Part shown: positions 23,476-33,114 of the stretch, in pieces | Layout of the letters: the number at the start of each line of letters is the position of its first letter | Position numbering within the stretch: the stretch's first letter is position 1 | DNA from: JAHFPN01 sp963765745 | Lineage (GTDB): Bacteria; Pseudomonadota; Alphaproteobacteria; Rhizobiales; Xanthobacteraceae | NCBI GenBank assembly: GCA_963765745.1 | Contig: CAVXXM010000010.1 | Coordinates: 145,952-209,951 of the forward strand | Reading direction: 5' to 3' | DNA: 64,000 nt | The notes under the pieces: model-generated | What the model was told of the DNA's origin: nothing | Seen by the model: only the letters and a program-made list of their open reading frames with translations | Database searches by the model: none | Translations under genes and position numbers: made by a program

Positions 23476-23520
23476 TTGACGACCATATGGTCCCATGATA
23501 TCCCAAATTGTCCCGTTCCG
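23476..23520 (+). promoter_or_regulatory. Candidate dcw promoter with MraZ-box-like repeats
   Basis: Three exact 10-bp-spaced repeats, TCCCA at 23491, TCCCA at 23501 and TCCCG at 23511, read on the minus strand as CGGGA-N5-TGGGA-N5-TGGGA. That is the TGGGN-N5 pattern bound by MraZ in other bacteria, but inverted relative to the gene. A TTGACG at 23476-23481 with a weak -10 near 23498-23503 would place the promoter across the repeats, about 115 bases before the mraZ start. Confidence 0.6.
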
Positions 23521-23618
23521 GTATCGACGCAGCCCGGCCGGGCGGAGTGCGCCAGCGCTCCGGCCCGAGGAGTTGTGCGTATCGCCGTCGGGGTTGCGTT
23601 CGCGTGTCGGGCGGAAAC

Positions 23619-24098
23619 ATGGACCGCTTCGTTGCGACCTACATGATGAACCTCGACGCCAAGGGCCGGGTTTCGATTCCGGCGCCGTTCCGGGCGCTGC
23701 TGGCGCGCGAGGCCGTCGCGGAACTCTATTGCCAGCCCTCGCCGGGGCGGCCGGCGCTGGACGCGGGCGGCAAGGCGCTGTTGTCGGAGATCGAAGCGCT
23801 GATCGAGCGCTATCCGCCCTATTCGGAGGAGCGCGAGGAACTGGCGGCCGCGCTCTATGGCCAGAGCGAGACGCTCACGATCGACACGGAAGGCCGCATC
23901 ATTCTCACCGAGACCTTGAAGACGCACGCGCACATTTCGGACGCGGTGGCCTTCGTCGGGCTCGGGCACAAGTTTCAGATCTGGGAGCCGAAGCGCTTCC
24001 GCGCGCATCTGGTGGAGGCCACCAAGAAGGTGCGCGCGCTCCGAGCGACGGTCGGCAACCGGAAGCGTGGGAGGGATCTCTCCGAGGCGGGGGGATGA
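23619..24098 (+). CDS. mraZ: Transcriptional regulator MraZ
   Basis: MraZ is the DNA-binding autorepressor at the head of the dcw cluster. The 159-residue protein carries two SpoVT-AbrB-like repeats: the first begins [18 protein letters not shown], the second is [19 protein letters not shown]. The ATG at 23619 was chosen because it starts at the conserved MDRFVATY; the open frame reaches 23508 but the extension overlaps the candidate operator. It overlaps rsmH by four bases. Repeats matching its known binding pattern lie about 100 bases upstream. Confidence 0.93.
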   Translation: MDRFVATYMMNLDAKGRVSIPAPFRALLAREAVAELYCQPSPGRPALDAGGKALLSEIEALIERYPPYSEEREELAAALYGQSETLTIDTEGRIILTETLKTHAHISDAVAFVGLGHKFQIWEPKRFRAHLVEATKKVRALRATVGNRKRGRDLSEAGG

Positions 24099-25126
24099 AG
24101 GCGGGCCGCGGCGCTTCGGGCGCCGCTGGCGGACCGGCCCGCCACGTTCCCGTCCTCGTCGGGGAGGTCACTTCGTTTCTCGAGCCCAAGGAAGGTGGCG
24201 TCTATGTCGACGCCACCTTCGGGGCCGGGGGCTATTCCAGAGCCATCCTCGAAGCGGCCAATTGCCGCGTGATCGCGCTCGATCGCGACCGTAACGCGGT
24301 CGCCGCGGGCGCTGCTCTCGTCGAAGCATTTCCCGAACGGCTGGTGCTCGCCGAGGAGCGCTTCTCGCGGGTCGATACGCTCGCGCGCGATCTAGGGATA
24401 GAGGCCGCCGACGGCATCGTGTTCGATCTCGGCGTCTCCTCCATGCAGATCGACGAGCCGGAGCGCGGGTTCTCGTTCCGCCGCGACGGGCCGCTCGACA
24501 TGCGCATGGGAATGAGCGGGCCGAGCGCGGCCGATATCGTGAACAAACTTCCCGAAGAGGAGCTGGCGAACATCTTCTTCGCGCTCGGCGAAGAGCGCCG
24601 CTCGCGCGCGGTGGCCCGCACCATCGTCGCGGCGCGCAAGGAAAAGCCGATCGAACGCACTGGGGAGCTCGCCGACATCGTGCGCAGCGTCGTGCGCGCG
24701 AGCCCGGGCGGGATCGATGCGGCGACCCGCAGTTTCCAGGCGCTGCGCATCTATGTGAACGACGAATTGCAAGAGCTCGCGGCGGCGCTTCTCGCAGCCG
24801 AGCGGCTGCTCGCGCCCGGCGGACGGCTGGTGGTGGTCGCGTTCCATTCGCTCGAAGACCGGCTGGTGAAGAACTTCCTCATCGACCGCGGCAAGGCGCC
24901 GGCCGGCTCGCGTCACCGGCCCGAGATCGTGGCGGCGGAGCCGACTTTCCGCATCCTCACCAAGAAGCCGATCGAGCCTTCGGCCGGCGAGACCGCCGCT
25001 AATCCGCGCGCGCGCTCGGCCAAGCTGCGCGCTGCGGAACGAACCGAAATCGCGGCGCGCACCGACGATCCGCTGGCGCCGCTGATCGCGCGGCTGCCTT
25101 CGCTTGAAGCCAGGCGGGGGAGGTAG
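24095..25126 (+). CDS. rsmH: 16S rRNA (cytosine-N4)-methyltransferase
   Basis: RsmH (MraW) methylates N4 of C1402 in 16S rRNA using S-adenosylmethionine. The 343-residue protein begins after a low-complexity Gly/Ala lead with HVPVLVGEV. Motif I is [11 protein letters not shown], followed by the aspartate-containing VIALDRD, then [11 protein letters not shown] and the late motif [11 protein letters not shown]. The ATG at 24095 overlaps the mraZ stop as ATGA, a sign of translational coupling. ftsL starts two bases after the stop. Intact and normal length. Confidence 0.96.
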   Translation: MKAGRGASGAAGGPARHVPVLVGEVTSFLEPKEGGVYVDATFGAGGYSRAILEAANCRVIALDRDRNAVAAGAALVEAFPERLVLAEERFSRVDTLARDLGIEAADGIVFDLGVSSMQIDEPERGFSFRRDGPLDMRMGMSGPSAADIVNKLPEEELANIFFALGEERRSRAVARTIVAARKEKPIERTGELADIVRSVVRASPGGIDAATRSFQALRIYVNDELQELAAALLAAERLLAPGGRLVVVAFHSLEDRLVKNFLIDRGKAPAGSRHRPEIVAAEPTFRILTKKPIEPSAGETAANPRARSAKLRAAERTEIAARTDDPLAPLIARLPSLEARRGR

Positions 25127-25128
25127 GC

Positions 25129-25497
25129 GTGCTCAGGCTTCTCCATCTCATCGTCATCGGCTGCCTCGTGGCCGCCGCGGTCGCGCTCTATCAAGTGAAG
25201 TACCAATCGACCGCCCATGTGCAGCACATCGCCAAGCTTCGTTCCGAAATCCGCGCTGAGCGCGAACGCATCTCGTGGCTGCGGGCCGAATGGGGCCGGC
25301 TTGGCGCGCCCGAGCGGATTCAGGACCTGGCGCAACGCCATCTCGGCATGAAGTCGGCGGCGCTCGTGCAGGTCGGAGAAATCGCCGCGCTGCCGGAGAA
25401 ACCGATCACGAGCGGCGATCCGATCGGCGATCTGATCGAAACGATCGACCCGCCGCTCGACCGCAGTGCGCTCGATGCGCTGGTCAAGGGGAACTGA
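25129..25497 (+). CDS. ftsL: Cell division protein FtsL
   Basis: FtsL is a bitopic membrane protein of the divisome that works with FtsB and FtsQ to activate FtsWI. The 122-residue protein starts at GTG and has one membrane helix (LLHLIVIGCLVAAAVALYQV), then a periplasmic coiled coil with IAKLRSEIRAERERISWLRAEW, then RIQDLAQRHLGMKS typical of the family. Position between rsmH and ftsI is diagnostic, since FtsL sequences vary. It has a longer C-terminal tail than E. coli FtsL, as is common in alphaproteobacteria. Confidence 0.9.
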   Translation: MLRLLHLIVIGCLVAAAVALYQVKYQSTAHVQHIAKLRSEIRAERERISWLRAEWGRLGAPERIQDLAQRHLGMKSAALVQVGEIAALPEKPITSGDPIGDLIETIDPPLDRSALDALVKGN

Positions 25498-25500
25498 GCA

Positions 25501-27213
25501 GTGCATCCGTCCGCGGGTACCGCCATCGACGTTTCGGGAAAAGCATCGCGCGTCGATCCGGTGCGGATGACGCGCGCGCGGATCGGGCTCCTGTTTCTCG
25601 GCTTCATGTTCGCGTTCGGGGTGATCGGGGCGCGGCTGGTGCAGCTCGCGGCTTTTCCCGAGAGTCCTCTGGCAAAGCGAATCGCGGCGACCGACGCGAC
25701 CGCCGCCTCGCGGCCCGATATTTTCGACCGCAGCGGACGATTGATCGCGACCGACGTGCGGGCGCCGTCGCTGTTCGGGGAGCCGCGCAAGATCATCGAC
25801 GTCGACGAGGCGGTCGAGCAGCTGGCCGCGATCCTGCCCGATCTCGACACGCGCGAGATGCGCGAGCGGCTTTCGTCCAAGCGCGGCTTCGTATGGCTGA
25901 AGCGCGAAATCTCGCCGGCACAGCGGCTCGCGATCCATCGCCTCGGCTTGCCCGGAATCGGGTTCTTGAGCGAAAGCCGGCGCGTCTATCCATCGGGGCC
26001 CGAAATCGCCCACGCCATCGGCTACGTCAACGTGGACAATGCGGGCATCGCCGGCCTCGAGAAATGGATCGACGGACAGGGGCTCGCGGAGCTGCGGCTC
26101 GCGGGGCTCACCTCCGACCGGACGCTGTCGCCGGTGTCGCTGGCGCTCGATCTCGGCGTCCAGCACGCGGTGCGCGACGAGCTCGCCGCCGCGATGGCTC
26201 GCTACAGGGCCAATGCCGCCGCCGGGCTGGTGCTCGACGTGCGCACCGGCGAGATCGTCTCGATGGTGTCGCTGCCGGATTTCGATCCGAACCAGCCGCG
26301 CGGTATGCGCGACCCCATCCGGCTGAACCGGCTCACCACCGGCGTCTATGAGATGGGCTCGACATTCAAGGCGTTGACGGTCGCGATGGCGCTCGATTCG
26401 GGAAAGTTCACGCTCGGCTCGCAGCTCGATGCGCGCCAGCCGCTGCAGTACGGCAAATACACGATCAACGATTTCCACGGCCAGCGGCGCATGCTGAGCC
26501 TGCCCGAAGTCTTCACCTATTCCTCCAATATCGGCGCCGCGCGCATGGCGCTGGCGCACGGCGTCGATGCGCACCGGGCGTTCCTGAAAAAAATCGGTCA
26601 GTTAGAGCGGCTGCGCACCGAACTGCCGGAAAGCGCCGAGCCGCTGATGCCCAGGCGTTGGGGCGAGCTGAACACGGCGACCATCGCCTTCGGCCACGGG
26701 CTTTCGGTCGCGCCCTTGCAGGCGGTGATGGCAACCGCCGCGCTGATCAATGGCGGACTGCTGATCCCGCCGACGTTTCTGAGACGCACCGAGGAGGATG
26801 CGAAAAAGCTCGCCGTGCGCGTGATCAAGCCGGAGACCAGCGAGAAGATGCGCTATCTGTTCCGGCTCAATGTCGAGCGCGGCTCGGCCAAGCGCGCGGA
26901 AGTGGAAGGCTATTACGTGGGCGGCAAGACCGGCACCTCGGAGAAGGTGGTGGGCGGCCGCTACATGAAAAATAAGCGCCTCACGGTGTTCATGGGCGTA
27001 TTCCCGGCCGACGCACCGCGCTATCTGGTGCTGGTGATGCTCGACGAGCCGCAGGCGACGGCGGACCAGCGCGAGGCGACCTCGGGGCTCAACGCGGCGC
27101 CGACCAGCGGCAAGATCATCGCGCGCGTCGCGCCGCTGCTGGGCCTCAAGCCGCGAATTGATATGCCGCCGGCCGAACGCCTGCTCGCGATCGCCCAGCG
27201 CGCGGCGCGCTAG
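25501..27213 (+). CDS. ftsI: Septal peptidoglycan transpeptidase FtsI (PBP3)
   Basis: FtsI cross-links septal peptidoglycan together with the FtsW polymerase. The 570-residue protein, from GTG 25501, has an N-terminal membrane anchor (IGLLFLGFMFAFGVIGARLV), a pedestal dimer domain, and a class B transpeptidase domain. The catalytic motifs are STFK near residue 286, SSN near 341 and KTGTS near 476. It begins three bases after the ftsL stop. The frame is intact. Confidence 0.96.
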   Translation: MHPSAGTAIDVSGKASRVDPVRMTRARIGLLFLGFMFAFGVIGARLVQLAAFPESPLAKRIAATDATAASRPDIFDRSGRLIATDVRAPSLFGEPRKIIDVDEAVEQLAAILPDLDTREMRERLSSKRGFVWLKREISPAQRLAIHRLGLPGIGFLSESRRVYPSGPEIAHAIGYVNVDNAGIAGLEKWIDGQGLAELRLAGLTSDRTLSPVSLALDLGVQHAVRDELAAAMARYRANAAAGLVLDVRTGEIVSMVSLPDFDPNQPRGMRDPIRLNRLTTGVYEMGSTFKALTVAMALDSGKFTLGSQLDARQPLQYGKYTINDFHGQRRMLSLPEVFTYSSNIGAARMALAHGVDAHRAFLKKIGQLERLRTELPESAEPLMPRRWGELNTATIAFGHGLSVAPLQAVMATAALINGGLLIPPTFLRRTEEDAKKLAVRVIKPETSEKMRYLFRLNVERGSAKRAEVEGYYVGGKTGTSEKVVGGRYMKNKRLTVFMGVFPADAPRYLVLVMLDEPQATADQREATSGLNAAPTSGKIIARVAPLLGLKPRIDMPPAERLLAIAQRAAR

Positions 27214-27227
27214 AGTTCGGAACGCTA

Positions 27228-28676
27228 ATGCTGGAATTGCACGATCTGCTCGGACCTGACGGCGCAAGCGCGCCGCACGGTGTTGCGATCACGTCAATCG
27301 CCATCGACAGCAGGAAAGTGGTACCAGGCTCGGTCTTTTTCGCGCTCGCGGGCAGCCGCACCGACGGCAGCCGCTTCGCGGACGATGCAGCAGGCAAGGG
27401 CGCGGTCGCGGTGGTCGGCGAAGGCGAGCGGCCCGCGGGCCTGCCGGCGAATGTCGTCTTTGTGCGCGTCGCGGATGCGCGGGCCGCGCTGGCGCGCGCG
27501 GCGGCAAAGCTCCATCCGCGTCAGCCGGAAACGATCGTCGCCGTCACCGGCACCAACGGAAAAACATCGGTCGTCTCGTTCACGCGGCAGATCTGGGCCG
27601 CGGCCGGACACCAGGCGGCGAGTCTCGGCACGCTCGGTGTCAGCGCGCCCTCGGGCGAGGTGACGGGGAGCCTGACCACGCCCGATCCGGTGGCGCTGCA
27701 CGAGCTGCTCGACAAGCTCGCGGGCGAGGGTGTCACGCATCTCGCGCTCGAAGCATCGTCGCACGGGCTCGACCAGCGTCGCCTCGACGGTGTGCGAATT
27801 TCGGCGGGCGCTTTCACGAATTTGACGCGCGATCATCTCGACTATCACCCGACGCTCGAGGCCTATCGAGCGGCGAAGCTCAGGCTGTTCGATACGCTGT
27901 TGCCCGAGGGCGCGGCGGCGGTGGTGAATGCGGACAGCCCGGAGGCCAGGATCGTCGCGGCCGTCGCGCAGCAGATGAAACTGCGTCTCGTTTCCGTAGG
28001 CCGCGCGGGCACCGATCTCACGCTGATCGCGGCTACGCCCGAGGGTTTCGCACAGTCGCTGACCGTGCGCGCGGGCGGCAAGGAGTATCGCTTGCATTTG
28101 CCGTTGGTGGGTGCGTTCCAGGCGTCGAATGCGCTGGTCGCCGCTGGGCTTGCGATCGCGACCGGCGTCCCGGTCGGCGAAGCGCTCGCCGCGCTCGAAG
28201 ATCTCGAAGGCGCGGCCGGCCGCCTCGAATATGTCGGCAAAAAAGGCGCCGCGCCGATTTTCGTCGATTACGCCCACACCCCCGATGCGCTCGCCAACGC
28301 GCTCGATGCGCTGCGGCCCTTCGCGTCCGGCCGGCTGCTGGTGGTGTTCGGCGCCGGCGGCGACCGCGATCCGGGCAAGCGCCCGCTCATGGGGGCGGTG
28401 GCGGCCAAGCGCGCCGACCGCGCGTTCGTGACCGACGACAATCCGCGCAGCGAAGACCCGGCCGCGATCCGCAAGGCGATTCTGGCGTCGGCGCCGGGCG
28501 CCATCGAGATCGGCGACCGGGCGGCGGCCATTGCCGCCGCGGTCGAGGAGCTCAAGACCGGCGACGTGCTGTTGGTTGCCGGAAAGGGCCATGAAACCGG
28601 CCAAATTCTGGGCGACCGCACGCTTCCGTTCTCGGATCAGGCGGCGGTGCGCGCCGCGCTCGGAGGAAAGCGATGA
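27228..28676 (+). CDS. murE: UDP-MurNAc-tripeptide synthetase (meso-DAP adding)
   Basis: MurE adds the third residue to the peptidoglycan precursor. The 482-residue protein has the Mur ligase P-loop GTNGKTS near residues 106-112, the TTPDP substrate loop and LEASSHGLDQRR. DNPRSEDP near residue 405 is the motif that selects meso-diaminopimelate, as expected in Gram-negatives. It starts 15 bases after ftsI and overlaps murF by four bases. Intact. Confidence 0.96.
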   Translation: MLELHDLLGPDGASAPHGVAITSIAIDSRKVVPGSVFFALAGSRTDGSRFADDAAGKGAVAVVGEGERPAGLPANVVFVRVADARAALARAAAKLHPRQPETIVAVTGTNGKTSVVSFTRQIWAAAGHQAASLGTLGVSAPSGEVTGSLTTPDPVALHELLDKLAGEGVTHLALEASSHGLDQRRLDGVRISAGAFTNLTRDHLDYHPTLEAYRAAKLRLFDTLLPEGAAAVVNADSPEARIVAAVAQQMKLRLVSVGRAGTDLTLIAATPEGFAQSLTVRAGGKEYRLHLPLVGAFQASNALVAAGLAIATGVPVGEALAALEDLEGAAGRLEYVGKKGAAPIFVDYAHTPDALANALDALRPFASGRLLVVFGAGGDRDPGKRPLMGAVAAKRADRAFVTDDNPRSEDPAAIRKAILASAPGAIEIGDRAAAIAAAVEELKTGDVLLVAGKGHETGQILGDRTLPFSDQAAVRAALGGKR

Positions 28677-30107
28677 GCGCTTCGCTCTGGACGCTCGACG
28701 CGCTCAAAGCCGCGACCGGCGGCCGGCTTCAGGGCCAGCCCTCGGCGAACATTTCCGGCGTCGCCATCGACAGCCGCACGATCGGCGTCGGCGAGGCTTT
28801 CTTCGCCATCAAGGGCGACCGTTTCGACGGGCACGAGTTCGTGGCCGATGCGCTGAAGCGCGGCGCGGCGCTCGCGGTCGTGATGGACGAGAAACTTTCC
28901 GAAATGCCCGAAGGCGCGGCGCTGCTCGTCGTCGCCGATCCGCTCGAAGCGCTGCGCGATCTCGCGCGCGCGGCGCGAGCCCGTTCGCAAGCCAAGATCG
29001 CGGCGGTAACCGGCTCGGTGGGGAAAACCGGCACCAAGGAGGCGCTGCGCACGGCGCTCGCGCGCGAAGGCGAAATTCATGCCTCGACCGCGTCGTTCAA
29101 CAATCACTGGGGCGTGCCGTTGTCGCTCGCGCGCCTGCCTTTGGACTGCGCGCTTCGCGGTATTCGAGATCGGCATGAATCACGCGGGCGAAATCACGCC
29201 GCTGGTGAAGCTCGTGCGCCCGCATGTGGCATTGATCACCTCGATCGAAGCCGTTCATCTCGAATATTTCCGTTCGGTCGAGGAGATCGCCGACGCCAAG
29301 GCCGAAATCTTCCTCGGCATCGAGCCGGGCGGCGCCGCGGTGTTGCCGCGCGACAATCCGCACTATGCGCGGCTGGCCGCCGCTGCGGGCAAGGCCGGGG
29401 TGGAACGGGTCATTGGGTTCGGCGCCCATGAGCAGGCCGAGGCGCGCCTGCTCGACGCGGCGCTCAAGCCCAATTGCTCGACGGTGCGTGCGCGCATCCT
29501 CGGCGACGACATCACCTACAAGATCGGCTCGCCTGGCCGGCATCTGGTGCTGAACAGCCTGGCGGTGCTGGCGACAGCGAAGCTCTTGGGCGCCGATCTC
29601 GCGCTCGCCGCGCTGGCGCTGGCGACGCTGCAGCCCCCGGCCGGGCGCGGCCGGCGCATCGCGCTCGACCTCGGCCAGGCCGAAACGCTGCTGATCGACG
29701 AGAGCTACAACGCCAATCCCGCCTCCATGCAGGCCGCGCTCGAGGTGCTCGGCACCGCGCCGGTCGGGCCGCGCGGGCGCCGGATCGCCGTGCTCGGCGA
29801 CATGCTGGAGCTCGGCGCCGATGCCACGAAGCTGCATCGCGCGCTGGTCAAACCGATCGAGGCGGCAAAGGTGGACCTCGTATTCTGCGCGGGGCCGCTG
29901 ATGCAGGTGCTATGGAAAGCCTTGCCTGCGGCCCGGCGCGGCGGCTATGCCGATACGGCGGCGGAACTCGAGCCAAAAGTCGCTGCGGCGTTGCGCCCGG
30001 GCGATGCCGTGATGGTCAAGGGTTCGAACGGCAGCCGCATGGGGCCGCTGGTCAAGGCGCTTTCGGAGCGCTTCCGCGTCGAGCAGCCGGCCATCGCTCC
30101 GGCCTGA
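28673..30107 (+). CDS. murF: UDP-MurNAc-pentapeptide synthetase (one frameshift)
   Basis: MurF adds D-Ala-D-Ala to complete the UDP-MurNAc-pentapeptide. The N-terminal uridine-binding domain has [20 protein letters not shown], the P-loop is [11 protein letters not shown], and after the break come [11 protein letters not shown] and [17 protein letters not shown], both MurF signatures. One extra base near 29151 changes the frame between LPLDCA and FAVFEIG. This is the only break in the dcw cluster and is probably sequencing error. The corrected length is about 477 residues. Overlap with murE indicates coupled translation. Confidence 0.93.
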
Positions 30108-30118
30108 GGGAGGTTCGT

Positions 30119-31204
30119 TTGCTCTATTGGTTGTCGCAATTTTCCGACGCCTTCGGTCCGCTCAACGTATTCCGCTACATCACTTTCCGCACCGGCGGCG
30201 CGGTGGTGACGGCGCTGCTGTTCGTATTCCTGTTCGGGCCGCGCATCATCGCGCTGCTGCGCATACGGCAAGGCAAGGGCCAGCCGATCCGCAAGGACGG
30301 GCCGCAATCACACATCATCGCCAAAGCCGGCACGCCGACCATGGGCGGGCTGATGATCCTGTCGGGGCTCGTGGTCTCGACGCTCATCTGGGCGAACCTG
30401 ACCAACCCGTTCGTGTGGGTGGTGCTGGGCGTCACGCTCGCCTTCGGTGCGATCGGCCTCTACGACGACTATCTCAAGGTGACGAAACAGACGCACAAGG
30501 GCCTGCCGGGCCGCGTGCGGCTCGCCATCGAAGCGGTGATCGCGGGCGCCGCCGTCATCGTGATCATGCAGTTGAACGGCTCGCAGCTCGGCAGCGCGCT
30601 CGCGATTCCGTTCTTCAAGGACTTTCTCCTCAATCTCGGCTGGCTGTTCGTTCTATTCGGGGCCTTCGTGATCGTCGGCGCGGGCAACGCGGTGAATCTC
30701 ACCGACGGGCTCGACGGGCTCGCCATCGTGCCGGTGATGATCGCGGCGGTGAGCTTCGCGGTGATCGCCTATCTGGTCGGCAACGCGGTGTTCGCCGGCT
30801 ATCTGCAAATCCATCATGTCGGGCGCGCGGGCGAGCTCGCGGTGATATGCGGCGCGGTGATCGGTGCGGGCCTCGGCTTCCTGTGGTTCAACGCGCCGCC
30901 GGCCTCGATCTTCATGGGCGACACCGGGTCGCTGTCGCTCGGCGCGCTCTTGGGCACCGTCGCGGTCGCCATCAAGCACGAGATCGTGCTCGCCATCGTC
31001 GGCGGACTGTTCGTGCTGGAGGCGGTGTCGGTGATCGTGCAGGTGGTCTCCTTCAAGCTCACCGGCAAGCGCGTGTTCCGCATGGCGCCGCTCCACCATC
31101 ATTTCGAGCAGCTCGGCTGGACCGAGCCGCAAGTGGTGATCCGGGCCTGGATCGTCGCGGTCGTGCTGGCATTGATCGGCCTCTCGACGCTCAAGCTGCG
31201 GTGA
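30119..31204 (+). CDS. mraY: Phospho-MurNAc-pentapeptide transferase MraY
   Basis: MraY transfers phospho-MurNAc-pentapeptide to undecaprenyl phosphate to make lipid I in the inner membrane. The 361-residue protein has about ten membrane helices. Catalytic segments include [24 protein letters not shown] and [11 protein letters not shown], and the C-terminal APLHHHFE is present. The start is TTG at 30119, matching the conserved [10 protein letters not shown] start, with GGGAGG just upstream; no ATG or GTG lies near it. It begins 11 bases after murF. Confidence 0.95.
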   Translation: MLYWLSQFSDAFGPLNVFRYITFRTGGAVVTALLFVFLFGPRIIALLRIRQGKGQPIRKDGPQSHIIAKAGTPTMGGLMILSGLVVSTLIWANLTNPFVWVVLGVTLAFGAIGLYDDYLKVTKQTHKGLPGRVRLAIEAVIAGAAVIVIMQLNGSQLGSALAIPFFKDFLLNLGWLFVLFGAFVIVGAGNAVNLTDGLDGLAIVPVMIAAVSFAVIAYLVGNAVFAGYLQIHHVGRAGELAVICGAVIGAGLGFLWFNAPPASIFMGDTGSLSLGALLGTVAVAIKHEIVLAIVGGLFVLEAVSVIVQVVSFKLTGKRVFRMAPLHHHFEQLGWTEPQVVIRAWIVAVVLALIGLSTLKLR

Positions 31205-31214
31205 AGCCGAACTC

Positions 31215-32594
31215 ATGACCCCCGTCACCGTATTCCGCGGCAAGACGGTCGCGGTGTTCGGGCTCGGCACCAGCGGGCTCGCGGCCTGCGCGGGGCTCGC
31301 GGCGGGCGGCGCCAAGGTGATCGCGTTCGACGATCAGCCGAAGGGTATCGCCGCAGCCGCGGCCAAGGGTTTTGCGACCGGCGACCTGCGCACTGCCGAT
31401 TGGAAGAATATAGCGGCGCTCGTGCTGGCCCCCGGCGTTCCGCTCACCCATCCGGAGCCGCACTGGAGCGTCAAGCTCGCGCGGACGCGCAAGGTCGAAA
31501 TCATCGGCGATATCGAGCTGTTTTGCCGCGAGCGGCGGGCAAGCGCGCCGCGTTCGCCGCTCGTTGCCATCACCGGCACGAACGGGAAGTCGACGACCAC
31601 CGCCCTGATCGGTCATTTGATTACGGCCGCGGGGCGCGAGGCCGCGGTTGGCGGCAATCTCGGGACGCCGATCCTGTCGCTGCCACCGCCCGATGCGAAA
31701 CGCACGCACGTGATCGAGTGCTCGTCCTATCAAATTGACCTCGCGCCTACGCTCGATCCGTCGGTCGGAATTCTGCTGAACATCACGCCCGATCATCTCG
31801 ACCGTCACGGCAGCATCGAAAACTACGCCGCGATCAAGGAGCGGCTGGTGGCCGGGGTCGAGGCGGGAGGCACGACTGTCATCGGCGTTGACGACGAATT
31901 CTGCGTGGCCGCGGCGGATCGCATCGAGCGCGCGGGCAAGCGCGTGGTGCGCGTCTCGGTCGAGCGGAAGCTGCGCGACGGCATCTATCGCGACGGCGAG
32001 CGGCTGGTGATCGCCGAAGGGGGCGCCGCGCGCGGCACGATCGATCTTGCTGGGATCGGCAGTCTGCGCGGCGTCCACAACGCGCAGAACGCTGCGGCGG
32101 CTTATGCAGCGGTGCAGGCGCTTGGGCTGAGCCATGAGCAAATCCAAGCCGGGCTCAAGAGTTTCCCCGGTCTCGCGCACCGCATGGAAGAAGCCGGCCG
32201 CAAGGGCCGCGTATTATTCGTCAACGACTCGAAAGCCACTAACGCAGACGCGGCCGCCAAGGCGCTCGCGTCTTTCCAAGACATCTTCTGGATCGCCGGC
32301 GGGCGCGCCAAGGAAGGCGGCATCGAGCCGCTGCGGGAATTTTTCCCGCGCATCCGCAAGGCGTATCTGATCGGCGAGGCGGCGGCGGATTTCGCCAAGA
32401 CCCTCGGTTCTGCCGTCAGGCACGAGATCGTCGGCACGCTCAAGCGCGCCGTTTCGCTCGCAGCAAACGAGGCGGAGGCGTCCGGACTCAATGAACCCGT
32501 TGTTCTACTCTCGCCGGCCTGCGCCAGCTTCGATCAATATCCGAACTTCGAAGTGCGCGGCGACGCGTTCCGTGAGCTGGTGCGCAAGCCATGA
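31215..32594 (+). CDS. murD: UDP-MurNAc-L-alanine:D-glutamate ligase
   Basis: MurD adds D-glutamate to UDP-MurNAc-L-Ala. The 459-residue protein has an N-terminal Rossmann-like domain ([13 protein letters not shown]), the P-loop [13 protein letters not shown], the CSSYQID motif and the ligase C-terminal domain with [17 protein letters not shown] and [12 protein letters not shown]. It starts at ATG ten bases after mraY. Its stop overlaps the start of the DUF1330 gene as ATGA. Intact. Confidence 0.96.
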   Translation: MTPVTVFRGKTVAVFGLGTSGLAACAGLAAGGAKVIAFDDQPKGIAAAAAKGFATGDLRTADWKNIAALVLAPGVPLTHPEPHWSVKLARTRKVEIIGDIELFCRERRASAPRSPLVAITGTNGKSTTTALIGHLITAAGREAAVGGNLGTPILSLPPPDAKRTHVIECSSYQIDLAPTLDPSVGILLNITPDHLDRHGSIENYAAIKERLVAGVEAGGTTVIGVDDEFCVAAADRIERAGKRVVRVSVERKLRDGIYRDGERLVIAEGGAARGTIDLAGIGSLRGVHNAQNAAAAYAAVQALGLSHEQIQAGLKSFPGLAHRMEEAGRKGRVLFVNDSKATNADAAAKALASFQDIFWIAGGRAKEGGIEPLREFFPRIRKAYLIGEAAADFAKTLGSAVRHEIVGTLKRAVSLAANEAEASGLNEPVVLLSPACASFDQYPNFEVRGDAFRELVRKP

Positions 32595-33016
32595 GCAACC
32601 ATATCGATCCGACCAAGGAAGATTTCGCGCTGTTCAAGGATCTGCCGCGCGACGAGCCGATCCACATGCTCAATCTCGTGAAATTGCGCGAGCAGGCGGC
32701 CTATCCGGACGGGCGGCATGCCTCGGGGCTCGAGGCGTATCGCGCCTATGGCCGCGAGAGCGGGCCGGTGTTCAAACGCCTCGGCGGGCGGCAGGTCTGG
32801 ATCGGCAAGCCCCAGCTCACCCTGATCGGCCCGCGCGCGGAGCATTGGGATCTCGCCTTCATCGCCGAATATCCGTCGGGCGCGGCGTTCATCGAAATGC
32901 TGCGCGATCCGGTCTATCGGGAAGCGGTGAAGCACCGCCAGGCGGCGGTAGAGGATTCGCGACTGATCCGGATGAAGCCCGGCAAGCCGGGTGCGGCTTT
33001 CGGCGAGGAAGACTGA
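32591..33016 (+). CDS. DUF1330-like protein inserted in the dcw cluster
   Basis: This 141-residue soluble protein resembles DUF1330, a family with a ferredoxin-like alpha+beta (dimeric barrel) fold of uncertain function. [19 protein letters not shown] and [20 protein letters not shown] fit the conserved first strand and helix, and [18 protein letters not shown] and [18 protein letters not shown] the rest. It overlaps murD by four bases, so it is translated with the cluster, yet it is not a standard dcw gene. Base composition resembles its neighbours. The 98 bases to ftsW could hold an internal promoter. No role in division can be read from the sequence. Confidence 0.8.
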   Translation: MSNHIDPTKEDFALFKDLPRDEPIHMLNLVKLREQAAYPDGRHASGLEAYRAYGRESGPVFKRLGGRQVWIGKPQLTLIGPRAEHWDLAFIAEYPSGAAFIEMLRDPVYREAVKHRQAAVEDSRLIRMKPGKPGAAFGEED

Positions 33017-33114
33017 GTTTCCGCGGGCCGCACCGCGCTCGCGGTGGCATTCCTTAAGCACTCGTCAACCCTGAGGGTTCATGACTGGAGCCGGTTTCCT
33101 CGTGGTCCAGTGAC

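Noticed and set aside
24913..26574. Open frame of 553 codons on the minus strand
   Set aside because: It lies antisense to rsmH, ftsL and ftsI, which are intact and conserved. Long antisense frames are expected at this GC content, and the product is Arg/His-rich without family features.
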